Made by a program: the position numbers and the translations under genes
The notes under the pieces: generated by a model
What the model was told of the DNA's origin: nothing
Seen by the model: the letters and a program-made list of their open reading frames with translations, nothing else
Database searches by the model: none
From: Pomphorhynchus laevis
Taxonomy: Eukaryota; Acanthocephala; Palaeacanthocephala; Echinorhynchida; Pomphorhynchidae
NCBI GenBank assembly: GCA_012934845.2
Contig: WNNJ02002047.1
Coordinates: 62,001 to 126,000, forward strand
Length of the DNA stretch: 64,000 bases
Reading direction: 5' to 3'
Shown here: positions 20,746 to 31,600 of the stretch, piece by piece
How positions within the stretch are numbered: position 1 is the stretch's first letter
Layout: every line of letters starts with the position of its first letter

Positions 20746-20926
20746 TTTCGATCCTTATTATCTGCTTACTCCGTACACCGGTGCTGATCGGATTTGAACT
20801 CAGGACGTCTATACTACTGGAGCAGCCAGCCTAGTAAATGGAGCGTTGAATCGCGATACATACGTCCTGACTTCAAAGACGATCAGCTCCACTGTACTGA
20901 GTAAGCTGATAATAAGGGTCGAAACG
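20746..20926. repeat. Foldback repeat with a tRNA-like B-box in its arms
   Basis: The left arm (TTTCGATCCTTATTATCTGC, CTTACTC, GCTGATCGG, TTGAACTCAGGACGT) and the right arm, read as reverse complement (TTTCGACCCTTATTATCAGC, CTTACTC, GCTGATCG, TTTGAAGTCAGGACGT), match over about 70 bp, with a core of about 40 bp between them. On the minus strand the left arm includes GAGTTCAAATCC, close to the RNA polymerase III B-box. The flanking stem does not pair as a tRNA T-arm, so this is not a tRNA gene. It could be a tRNA-derived SINE dimer or a MITE. Confidence 0.65.
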
Positions 20927-22499
20927 TGAAATGTAGGTATGGGTCAACAGCTGATAAGACCCACCCAGACTGATTAGTAGCGTTCTGCTGTATCAAAGAT
21001 AAGATCAATACATGTGAGTATAATATCATGCTACAATCAGAAAAAGTTCTTTTAGATTAACCGTTTATAGCATTCAAACTTTTACTGCTCAGCGCGTTAA
21101 TCTCCACGAATTGCTAAGTTTACCCAAAGGTTATTTGAATAGTATTAAATCGTGTTCGCGTAAACCCTTGTTTCTATGTTGATGAAATTGCGATGGATTT
21201 CCAAAGCAACCACGTATCATAGCCCAAATACACAATAAGTAAAGGTCATCCAAGCGGCTATGCATGCACATGTTATATAGATACAATAAAATCGAGATCT
21301 ACGCTTCAATAACGATTCAATATTGTTCAACTTTTTTAGTGACTGGGAACGATGCTTGAATGCAAGCAATATTCTAAATGAGGTTTGTGACCATTGCATA
21401 GAAAATATTTTAAAACACAAGGCCAATCAAACTATAAAACGAATTTCAAATACAGTAAAAGGCACAATAGTGATCGATATTGACCTGCCGGCAAAATGTA
21501 ATTTTATTTTAAATTTGTTATTAGTAAAACATAAACCAATATTTATGGTAATTTTTACATCAAAACATAAACAAATTAGTAATTTCACTATAATATTATA
21601 AATTATATTATATTTAATATTATAATTATATTATACAAATTAATATTATATTTATAATATTATAAATATATTGTTATATTAAATATAATATTTTAACAAT
21701 GAACAAAATACATGAATAAATGTAATATCTGATATTACATATTTTATTCTTAATATCTACAAATATTTGCTTATTATATCATTTATTATCCGCTATGATT
21801 GTTTCTTCTTCCGAATATAATATATACATGTGGATGTACAATATTAGCATTCCAGATAATGGAGTATCTGGAATGTCAATAATGTCGTAACCATTAAATA
21901 CCGTTTATTTACGTTTATCACATCTATAGCCGAAATTAAACAAAAAATCAAATCAGCAAAAGAAATATAAAAGTCAGACGATATAAAAAATCGTCCAACT
22001 TGTTAATACGGAAACAATCAGATTCTTAAATTCGGGCCAGTACATTAAGTTTTGTTTACTGTCGAAATAATTAGATAGGAATAATTTTGATTAATTTTTA
22101 AGTCGTAATACAAAATCTTGAAACATACTACATTTACATCTATCGTTGCAAATATTTATTTTGTTAAAGTTAAAATTAGAAAGCTTTTCATAATTTATAG
22201 CTTGGGAAATTCCTGGATGTGCCATTATTTAAAACATCAAATATAATAGCGGGAAATGATTTTTATTTGAGACATTCTGAATACATTTTACTTGTGGCAA
22301 TAAAAATGCATTTCAAATTATTCGATGATGAATGTAGATGTTTTTAAAAATTAATATTGATCTATTTCTTTGAATTTTTGTTATGATCCGAAAATTCTTA
22401 TCATTCATAAATAAATAAAGATTTTCTTAATAACTACATAACCAATAAATAACTAAAAATAGAAACAGCCATGAAAAACAAACAGATCAAAAAGTTAAA
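20927..22499. other. AT-rich stretch, no recognised gene
   Basis: This includes a very AT-rich simple stretch at 21585-21700 made of TATAATATTATA-type units. A 92-residue plus-strand frame at 21323-21601 (FNFFSDWERCLNASNILNEV...) matches nothing I know, and I do not call it. A short inverted repeat, ATTCCAGATA/TATCTGGAAT, lies at 21850-21874. Confidence 0.4.
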
Positions 22500-24700
22500 G
22501 ATATCCATTTCCAAGTCTTCCTATATTACGGCCTCAGGTCCAGCGGGATCTGAGCCCTCCAACCAATGCAACACGCCGCCTTCCGACTGAACAACTCGGG
22601 GTCTCTCATCCCCCGAATAGTCCAATCGATGCGGACTATTCTCGGCAATCGCGAGATAAGGAGCTTGAGAAACCTTAGTCTTTGCTCAGGGGGACGTCCT
22701 CTTGAAAAGACGCCTAATCCTGAGATAGCCCAAATTCACCACATGCGCACTTGGGTTTACACATTCAATGACATATGATGGGCCCGTTTCAGAGCCCGAC
22801 TAGTTTTCCTCAGGATACGATTATGTCTATTCAGGTCAGCTTCGCTGACCAGTTCACCGTAATGGTGAACCCCAGATATTTTACTCGACTTGTGAAGGTA
22901 GGGAGTGGTTGATTAGTCAATATAGAAGATAGAGCTGAGAGTGCTAATCTCTTTAATTTTTTGTTGCAGGGGAACCATGAAAGACGACCACCTGCGATTT
23001 GGACGAATTGAGAATAAGGTTGGATGGGGGCAGCTGGTCTTGTAATTTTAAAAAGAAACGGCTGATTTCCGAGACTACATCTTTGCACCGGCGACCAGAT
23101 AACATGGCTGTGGTATCATCAGCGTATACCACTAGATGTTGAACACGTTTTAAATTCTTGAATAGTACAATGGAGGCAGCAAGATATAAGATAGGAGAAA
23201 GTTGGGATCCTTGAGGCACACCCGTAATAGGGTAGAACTGACGCGCATCAGGGTCGTCTTCATAGTAGAACCGCTTGGTGTACAGAAATATCTCCACCCT
23301 GTTAATAATTCTCGCATGCAACCCGAGGGACCTTACGATGAGATAACGAAGAGAATGGAGATTCGGTCAAATTCAGCAAATTCAAGGAAAACAGGTATAG
23401 CGAGTCGATGACTCCTATGTGACAAAACTTATCCTTCACTAATTGCTGTATGGATCGAGCGCCCTTTGACAAATCCATGAAAATTCGGTGGGATCAAACT
23501 ACGCCTACTTAAATGGACGCGGATTCTACGCGCAAGCGCTTTTTCGTAGATGGAGAGGAGGGAGTTTTGAGTCGAAATGGGTAAACATAAATTGACGTCG
23601 GCTACATCGGATGGTGAGGCTAAAAGTATTGTGACGGCCACTTATCTTCTTTGATCGGTTGTCAAAAGCTGACATACCCGAGAAGATAGTGGAGCGACGG
23701 ATTTGGAGGTGCCCGGAAGTGAACCACAAGAATGGAGGATATCTGTAACAGATAAATCCTTGCTCCTGAAGTCACCTCAAGACGGGATTGGTTTGGGAGA
23801 TTGAGTGGCTCCATAGTTATGCAAGGATAGTGACTTTTTCAAAACTCAGTCAAGGACAACGTTCCTAATCGAACCCAAAACTATATCCTTCCAGCAGACA
23901 AACTTCTCCTTCTTAAATATCTTCCAAAATAAAGGCCGAGAAAGGTTAAAGTTAGCAAGACTCGCCCTATCCCTGCTCAGCTGGAATCTATATCTAGATC
24001 TCCAGTATTCATTCAAGAGGGCCTGTCTGGCGGAAACAAAGAGATTGGGAAGGTGAAGCATTGTGGCCAAGACCTTGAGTTTTGTTGGAGTGGGCTTGTA
24101 TAAACGACCTTTATAGGTAGTCGAAAGAACCGCAGTAGCTTGCGAAGAGAGGAAGGAATTAAATTCGGTTAAACTCTCATTACCTATTCTGATAAGAGTT
24201 GAATAGACGCCTGAAAGAGGGCAACTCTGATGGGATCAAAGTGAAACCTTCTTCTAAGCAACGTATCTTTCTCAATCCTCCAGCGAATCAGGCCATGAGA
24301 GGTGGACAGTTGTCGACGCGACTGCTTAGTGCAGATGGGTTTCAACAGCCACATCTTATGAAGCAGTAAAATGTCGAGGAGATAATTTGTTGTTGAGCAA
24401 TGAAAGGTGGGGAACGGTGGTTTGTTAATAAGGTAGTGGTCCCTGGCTCAGCGGAGTGCTGCATTAATCCAACGACCAGTTCTGTCATTTAAGTCATCGA
24501 GTAACATGTCATAGCCACTACCAAAAATACGACCTAGGAGCTCACGGGTCTTGTGAATTTCCCCTGGCCTGATATAAATATTGGCTATACTGATATATTT
24601 ACCGTTATTACAAAGTGATATAGCTAAACAAGACAGGGCTGGACAAGAATAGTTTAAAAGGAGGGATGATCTTAAGGTGCATTTAACTAAAGTTAAAATA
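22500..24700 (-). mobile_element. I/Jockey-group-like LINE, decayed
   Basis: The minus strand reads, from high to low coordinates, as endonuclease, linker, RT and C-terminus. The endonuclease shows YISIANIYIRPGEIHKTREL and NKPPFPTFHC (about 24610-24410). The linker has EYWRSRYRFQLSRDRASLA (about 24020-23960). The RT shows EKALARRIRVHLSRRSLIPP, FHGFVKGRSIHTAI (about 23550-23440), FYPITGVPQGSQLSPILYLA (about 23240-23170), and the catalytic VVYADDTTAML (about 23130-23100), then LILNSSKSQVVVFHG. A late block RVWAISGLGVFSRGRPPEQR lies near 22740-22680. Many stops and frame changes. The motif set differs from both the CR1-like and L2-like families here; I/Jockey group is a tentative placement. Confidence 0.62.
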
Positions 24701-25426
24701 CCTTGAGATTAAGAGGAGTGAGGAGGGGTTATGTACAGAGTAAAGTTTGAATATACGCTGTGCAAAATTAAGAAATTTTTGCATAATCGTTGTTTTCCAT
24801 AATGCCCGCTCAATGCTTCATAAGGCCAATTGACTATATGATCGTTTTCTACAACAGTCTTTTGACTACTTGTGCATTACGGAATATTTTCATTATAATT
24901 CTGAAAACCTCACTATCATGTAGCTGCGACCTTTAAACTACTCAGCTGCTAATTCTATACGCTATCAAGATATATCACATATATCTTCGAAATCCAATCA
25001 CGGTGGTATTGTTCTCCGTCAATCAACTTATTCGGCCCTTATCCAAACACTGTTAAACTTGTTTCTCTTTTTTTTGACTACAACTACGATACAGTATCAT
25101 CCAAGCATACCCAAGTACTTAGTACTGTTGATATCATCACCTTCACTATCACTTTAATTTGTTTTCATTCTGATCAATATGCAGCTCAAGTATCCTCGAT
25201 CACTTTCTCGTTGCACCTACCTTAATATCGTTAACACCCTGAAACCTTTGCAAACTATGTTTTCCATCCGTTAAAGAAGTTTAACTCAAGTGCTCCCTAC
25301 TCCGCTATTTTTATCTCGTATTCCACTAACCCCGATGTGCCTCTCGTATCAAATCAGCTAATAGAGTCTACGTTTTTAATATAATTATAAAATCATAAAA
25401 TAAAATAAAATAAGATAAGAAATTAT
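24701..25426. other. Spacer with a possible LINE endonuclease remnant
   Basis: No gene is recognised. On the plus strand at about 24940-25040, NSIRYQDISHISSKSNHGGI weakly resembles the TSTASNHNGIVAIAR endonuclease segment of L2-like H at 60220, so an old L2-like fragment may lie here. Confidence is low. Confidence 0.3.
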
Positions 25427-27962
25427 CTAATGATAAGAAATTTTCGAGTATTTCGTCGGCGACTATTCGTGCGTTGATAAGTTTGGAAAGTTCTTCGAGG
25501 GATTCCTTTTTACAATTAGGAAATCTAGCGCGCATTGATATCACATCCAACATTACTACTCAATTATACTAATTTAAGGAGTATTTTACCAAAATTTGAT
25601 GAACTTAAGGCATGGGTCATCTTAAATAAACCAGCGATCCTGGCTCTCACTGAAACATGGCTGCATCGTGATATCCCCGATGGTTTAATTGCTATTATGG
25701 GATATAATTTGGTGAGAGCTGATAGAGAGTCTGGGAAGGGTGGAGATGTTGCGCTCTATATTACGACATCCTTAAACATTACTTCTACTCGTAATTTTAA
25801 AAATGAACTGGGCACGTGTGAGTTTCTCTCAGTCATTGTTTCACACTTCGGAGGTCCCTTAGGTATTGCCGTGTGCTACAGGTCGCCGCAAACATCCGTA
25901 TTGCGTCATGAATTCTCTACACTAATTAGTCACTGTTCTGAGCTTGAAGAATATCTACTAGTTGGCGATTTTAATATACCCTCAGCTGGTCACATCGGGA
26001 ATTATGTTTTGGATAGTAGTTCTTCCAAGTCAGATGTGGATTTGTGGAATTTTCTTACAAATGATCTCATGTTAGAGCAACATGTGCAGTCGCCCACCAG
26101 ATTCGCGCAAAACCAGGAATCTTGTCTAGATTTGGTATTTTCCAAATTAATTACAAGTGTGGGTAATATGAGCTATCAGAGTCCTATTGGATTGAGCGAT
26201 CATTGCATGATCTTATTCAATTATTTTTCTAGGTGTATGATCCCAAAACTGGAAAATTTGATAGTGTCGAAAAGATCTTGGCAACAAATTGATGAAGACT
26301 CATTACGAGAGGCGGCAATAAGAACATCATTCAACTGTGCTAGTGAAGGCATTGAGGTAGTGGCATGTTATTGAATTAGGTTTAGTAGCTCTTGCAGATA
26401 AGTTTGCACCACTCCGTAGAGTACCAAAAAGCAAAGCTAAATACCCTCCTTGGTTTGACACTGAATTGCGATATGCTTTCAAACATAGGAATCGTCTATT
26501 TGAACTAAGCCGTCATCAGAATAATTTTAAAAAGCGGTATACAATGTTCCGAAATTTCGTCAATCGCCTTAAGATTACAAAAAGGCAAAGTTTTGAAGAT
26601 CAATTAGCTTTACAAATTGATACAGAACCAAAAAAATTTGGGCTTATGTGAAAGGATCCAGAGCTCTGCTACTAGCTATTTCATCTTTAAGTGACGGTAA
26701 CACTCGAGTGACATCGCCAGACAGCATGGCAGAAGGGTTTGCATCTGCTTTTGAGCTAACACCAGATGCTTTCTCTAGCATATGTGGAGATGCAGCATCA
26801 CAACAGTTAGAAATTGGTTCTCCAGTTTTAACGATAATAGCACATTAGGTTTTTGTTGAATTGGCTAGGTTATCTAGATCATCAGCGGCAGGCCCAGATG
26901 ATATTCACCCCCAACTTCTTAAGTTACTTGCTCCTGTTCTGGCTGAGCCATTAGCCTCCATATTTGAGCTGAGCTTGCGCATTTCGAAGTTACCTGCTGC
27001 GTGGAAAAAAGCGACTGTAGTACCAATTTATAAAAATGGTGAAAAAGATGATCCGAATAACTATAGGGCAATAAGTCTACCTAGTGTTGTATGCAAAGTG
27101 ATTGAGCGCATACTAAACAGACGCATATATGATCATTTGAGTTCGCTAAGAATTCTCAATAATGCACAGCATGGATTTCGCCCTCGGCGTTCATGTCTTA
27201 CAAACTTATTACATGTTCGTGAAGATTGGGTTGGACATGTTGCTAACGGGATACTGTATCGACGTAATATTTCTTGACTTTAGTCGGGCTTTTAATAGGG
27301 TGCCCCACAAAATGCTAATTTCCACCCTTGAGTCTTATAAAGTCAATCGCTCCATTATAAGCTGGATTCAAGATTTTCTTAAAGATAGATCCTTTGCTGT
27401 TCGTGTAGGTCAATGTATATCGTCTTATCATCCTATCACCTCAGGAGTACCACAGGGATCAGTCTTAGGCCCCTTGTTGTTTATTATATTTATAATTTAG
27501 CTACTAGATTTAATTGAGGATTGTAGTGTTTTAGCTTTTGCCGATGATGTAAAGTATGGAAATTGATTTAAGCCAACAAGGATCGAAATGACTTTCAAAA
27601 TATCCTAAACATTGTTTATCGATGGTCTTTAAACACTGGAATTTATTGAATATTAAAAAGTGTGCACATATGAGATTAGGTCATAGCAATGTGAGTCAAG
27701 AATATTTTATTGGCAATGAGTTTGTTGTTTCCACACAGTCCATTCTGGATCTTGGTATAATTGCTCAAAACAATCTGAAAACACGTGCTTACAATGATAA
27801 GATTTGTAACACAGCAAGAAGAATGACCTATATTGTCAAAAATTGCTTTAAAGATTTATCTCCCGTTTGTGTTGTGCGTTTATATAATGCTCTTATAAGA
27901 CCGATATTAGAATATATGTGCCAGCAGTCTTTCCGTGTACGCGTACAGAACTTGATCAATTA
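25427..27962 (+). mobile_element. CR1-like LINE K2, left part (split by K4)
   Basis: K2 begins in the last codons of ORF1 (NFRVFRRRLFVR) and covers ORF2 to the C-terminal region: endonuclease YTNLRSILPKFDELKAWVIL, ALTETWLHRDIPDG, GDFNIPSAG, SDHCMILF; linker PPWFDTELRYAFKHRNRLFE; RT AGPDDIHPQLLKLLAP, FRPRRSCLTNLL, FLDFSRAFNRVPHKML and [13 protein letters not shown]. It is almost identical to K3 at 50120-52900, with a run of about 270 bp without differences (25919 onward vs 50638 onward). It has several frame changes and stops, and a 28-bp deletion near 25555 relative to K3. Homology breaks at AATTA 27958-27962, where K4 is inserted, and resumes at 31169. Confidence 0.9.
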
Positions 27963-30900
27963 TTATTAAATACAAAGGCAGCAAAAGAGCGTAGAGCTCG
28001 TACAGGCTGGGTACAGGGTAAAAAAAACAAATATCAATGAAAATCAGATTGTTCTAAGTTAGTAAATTCTTCAGACTTCTCATGAAGGACAAAATACTGG
28101 AGGCCCAAACCACTTGACTTGGTAGCTTATTCCAGCTTTTCCACGTTTGGTTGACAATTGTGTAAAATCTTCTTCGTGGACGAATGTGGGTCTTTAACGT
28201 GAGGTGATGTCCCCTCAATCTGTATGAATTTCGAAGTTCGAACTGTTTACGACAAACATGTTCCCTCTGCCCATTTTGAACATTAAGCGGTGTCCACACA
28301 AACATTAAATCAGATGACTTTAAAGATTTCTTCACTGTGGTCACACCAAGTGCGTGAAGTCGAAAAATGAATGAGAGCTTGCGTTGGCTGGGTACAAGAT
28401 GTGTGGCCTTGCGTAATATGGATTCGTACAGGTTCATCTCTGTCGTAGTTTGAGGGTGGCAGGCAGGTGAAGCACATCTCATTAAAGATAAGACATAAGC
28501 ATTGTAAATTAACTTAATACTGGATGCGTCAAGTTAGCCAATGGTCCTTCTAATAAGTCCTAAAATTCGATGGCATTTAGCAACTGTGTGACTGGTATGT
28601 GGGATGGTCGATAAGCTTCTATTTACGATCACTCCAAGGTCTTGAAATTGGGGAACTGTTTCAATTTCTCTTCCGTCAATGGTATATGACGAATTGATGT
28701 GTATATGTCCGATGCGCATATGTTTTGACTTATCGGGGTTTAATACCAGTCCCCGTTGATTACACCATACCTTAATATTATCAATGTCTCTCTGGAGTAT
28801 CATTGGATCTCGGCTATCGATTATTGGTCGCCAAATTTTCAAGTCGTCGGCATATAAACCACATGGACTCGAAATAGCTGTAGTAAGCTCGTTGATGTAA
28901 ATAATGAAGAGTAATGGACTGAGTACAGATCCCTGAGGAACACTGCGCCCAGGAGTTCTTGTCTTTGACATATGTTTATTGGCCAATACAGTAATCTTCC
29001 GATTTCTAAAGAAAGGAGTTAATCCAATTTAGGAGGGTTCCTCTGATGCCTTACTGTTCCAGCTTAATAAGGAGGACATCATAGTATATCCGATCAAATG
29101 CTTTGCTGAGGTCGAAAAACAAAACATCAACACTAACTTGAGCCTCGGCATATCTGGTCCAATCACTTCTCGCAAGTACGAGGTTTGTGACAGTAGATCT
29201 TCATGGGCGGAAACCATGCTGGTTGTCGCAGAGTACTTGGTTCCCTTCTAGGTGCCCGATGATTCGTTTAAAAAGCAGTTTCTCTAGCACTTTACAAGCA
29301 ACGCAGGTAAGGCTTATTGGCCGATAGTTGCTTGCTAGATTACGGTCGCCTTTTTTGTAGAGAGGTCGGATTATAGAACATTTCCAATCTGATGGTATAC
29401 AGCCTGTTGACAAGGAGAAATCGAATATGGTGTGTAAAGGTTCATATATTACTGGTGCAAGTTCCCGAAGAAGAATTTGAGGAATATTGTCTGGTCCTGC
29501 CGCAATTGATCGTGGTAGCTTTAGAAGTTCGTTAAGTACCTCAAATTTATCAAATGGAGTAAATTCGTATCACGGATATTGAGCTGTGGATACTCGGGGC
29601 AATACTGACAGGTAGGACTCTCTAGCGTGAATTTATTCAGGAAAATATTGGCAATTGCTTTGTCATCAAATTTGAGCTCACCGGTTTCCATAAATATAGA
29701 GTTGATCTCAGGCGTAGTTGATTTAAATGAGCTGATATGTTTGAACAATTTACTGGGATATCTTTTTGATGATCGACAAAGATTGGAAACGAAGCACCTG
29801 CGTTTCTGACGTTTGAGTGCAGTTACTTGATTTCGTAATTCCTTGTAATCGGTCCAAGAACAATTCCCTTCTTTGAAATTTTTGTAAATTTTGTCTCTTG
29901 TCTTAATCATTTGTTTAATCCGCGAGTCAAACCAAATGGGATTTTTGTGGGATGTGCGCTGACGTTTTAAAGGGGAGAAGTAATTTAGAGCATTGATCAA
30001 GGTAGATTTGAAATTTTCCCAGCACTGATCTATGCCAATTACATATGGATTAGTCCATTGAATGTTTCGAATAGCTTGCGTCATACTTGCGAAATTCGCT
30101 TTGAAGGGATTCAATTCGGGTTTTGCCGAGGGGGTTGTTTTAAAGAGACTTACAGAAAGCGCCAGCCTAATGGCACAATGATCACTGTGGCCAATAGGGA
30201 GGGCTGAGAGAGATTTCATCAATTGTGGGTTCCCCTCGTGATAAGCAGAGGTCTAAAATGTCAGATGATTGCTTCCTCCTTCTAGTGGTTTCGTAAATAT
30301 GCTGGGTTAGATTGAGATCGTTGAACGTATCAAGGAGATTGGATGATTCAACATCACAACCATGTGTTGAAGTATATAGGTCCCAATTGACATAAGGCAT
30401 ATTGAAGTCTCCTAGGATAATGATCGGTGATAAGCTTGTTAGGTGATGTCGTAAAGAGATGCCAATCTTTTCAGTTGCGGAGCGCGGAGAGCCGTAAAAT
30501 AAACCGATTTTTAGTTTATGTCTCTCAGGAAAAGATACTGTTGCCCACAGATCAGTGTTGTTTACAGTGGAATTGGTATGATTTATTATTTGTTTGAGTG
30601 TTTTATCCATTTTAAATAGACTATGGGTTGTTTGATGACAAGAAAAAGCTGGGAGTGCTGTGTGATGTGGTGCTTCTGTGTTTGTTTCCGGCTTTGGATG
30701 TGTTTTCTGGGTGACACGGAATGTTTTTTTCTGTGTACCCTTGTAAGAAATGGTAGAATTCTCTAGATTTGACGAATCCAGGAAATCAGATTTAAGATTA
30801 GGTAAGGAAGTTTCAAGGGTTGCTGCCTTTACGATTCGCGATCTTGCATGTCCTCGTGTCCAAACTCGAGTAGGGGTAGATTTCCGGAATATTGAAGTAT

Positions 30901-31168
30901 CATATGTTGCCATTATGTTGATCGGGGCGATTTCATTGTCTAGTGATGGTATTGTATCTTGCTCGAATACTTCACATGTATAAGGGATATCTGATCGTAA
31001 TGGTTTATCAGTGTCTTCGATTAGTGAGCGTAGGTAGTTAATAGTCTTATTTAAATCTGCAATTGCTAGAGCTGCACAGAAACCACAATAGAAATTGCGA
31101 CTCGGCATTGCTTGAGAACTGTCTGAGGGGAAGCTTACTTTGGTCCATATCGTGCAGCCGTGAGCACG
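27963..31168 (-). mobile_element. CR1-like LINE K4, nested inside K2
   Basis: This minus-strand LINE lies exactly between the two halves of K2, flanked by the direct repeat AATTA (27958-27962 and 31169-31173). The 5' end is truncated inside the ORF1 Cys motif (AHGCTIWTKVSF, FYCGFCAALAIA at about 31160-31080). ORF1 then joins in frame to the middle of the ORF2 endonuclease (KIGLFYGSPRS, IILGDFNMPYVNWDLYTSTH, LDLCLSRGEPTIDE), so the RRM and the endonuclease N-terminus are deleted. The linker (PIWFDSRIKQMIKTRDKIYK), RT (SNYRPISLTCVACKVLEKLL, LFFDLSKAFDR, SVPQGSVLSPLLFIIYINE, GLYADDLKIW) and C-terminus follow at 30000-28060. The 3' UTR has GAGC-TCTAC-GCTC and an AATAATAATT-type tail at the left end. 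It is broken by several frame changes. Confidence 0.9.
30182..31168 (-). CDS. K4 fused ORF: ORF1 N-terminus joined to endonuclease C-terminus
   Basis: The open frame carries the ORF1 Cys motif (CTIWTKVSFPSDSSQ, NFYCGFCAALAI), a Ser/Thr-rich middle with TRVWTRGHARSRIVK, then near FKMDKTLKQIINHTNSTVNN passes directly into endonuclease sequence ATVSFPERHKLKIGLFYGSP through GDFNMPYVNW to ILDLCLSRG. In K1 and K3 these parts are in two ORFs separated by an RRM and about 100 endonuclease residues. The join looks like an internal deletion that happened to keep frame. The ATG used by the longest frame lies in flanking K2 sequence, so the natural start is lost. Confidence 0.75.
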   Translation of the reverse strand, partial: RAHGCTIWTKVSFPSDSSQAMPSRNFYCGFCAALAIADLNKTINYLRSLIEDTDKPLRSDIPYTCEVFEQDTIPSLDNEIAPINIMATYDTSIFRKSTPTRVWTRGHARSRIVKAATLETSLPNLKSDFLDSSNLENSTISYKGTQKKTFRVTQKTHPKPETNTEAPHHTALPAFSCHQTTHSLFKMDKTLKQIINHTNSTVNNTDLWATVSFPERHKLKIGLFYGSPRSATEKIGISLRHHLTSLSPIIILGDFNMPYVNWDLYTSTHGCDVESSNLLDTFNDLNLTQHIYETTRRRKQSSDILDLCLSRGEPTIDEISLSPPYWPQ

Positions 31169-31388
31169 AATTAGAGCGCATACTTCGACAGTTTGTGAAA
31201 TTATGTCCTCAGGTACGATATCTTTCATATGAGGCACGAATAAAAAGTTTGAATATGCCGACAGTGCGTAAAAGGTTCCTTCTTTTCGACCTTCTAGCTA
31301 TGTATCGACTAATTAATGAAGATGAAAATTTTTCAGCAAATAGAGTTGAACTCAATGAACGGGATAGACGTAGAGGACACTCAAAATA
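31169..31388 (+). mobile_element. CR1-like LINE K2, right part
   Basis: The plus strand resumes exactly where 27962 left off: LERILRQFVKLCPQVRYLSY, KSLNMPTVRKRFLLFDLLAM and RVELNERDRRRGHSK. The same sequence is contiguous in K3 at 52880-53095. Homology stops at about 31388, so K2 lacks the last part of ORF2 and the 3' tail. Confidence 0.88.
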
Positions 31389-31600
31389 GTCCTTATTACT
31401 CAGTTGTGATTGAAACATTTGTAATATCTCCTCCTTAACGTCATCTAGTAATAATAATTATTTTACGCACAAAAATTACATAATATTTGTAAAACACATT
31501 TTGTTAATACTATTATCAACATTTTAGTCTTCACGGATGACTGGGCGATTACGTGCAGAGCGCAACTCTCGGAGGCAACCCCCTTCCACGGATTCCATCA
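31389..31600. other. Short spacer, no gene
   Basis: AT-rich sequence between K2 and L2-like D. A CTTCCACGGATTCCATC block occurs twice (about 31583 and 31611), and the second copy is the start of homology to L2-like ORF2. Confidence 0.4.

Noticed and set aside
20760-20880. tRNA gene on the minus strand (B-box GAGTTCAAATCC)
   Set aside because: T-stem does not pair, no credible anticodon or acceptor stem, and the sequence is part of a foldback repeat.
21323-21601. 92-residue open frame in AT-rich DNA
   Set aside because: No similarity recognised, no splice or composition support, degenerate AT-rich continuation.
24940-25060. Firm call of an L2-like endonuclease fragment
   Set aside because: Only a short SNHGGI-like match; too weak to list as an element.
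31553-31600. True start of L2-like D ORF2 at 31553
   Set aside because: The frame is open there but the sequence before about 31601 has no similarity to the endonuclease; the start is lost by truncation.
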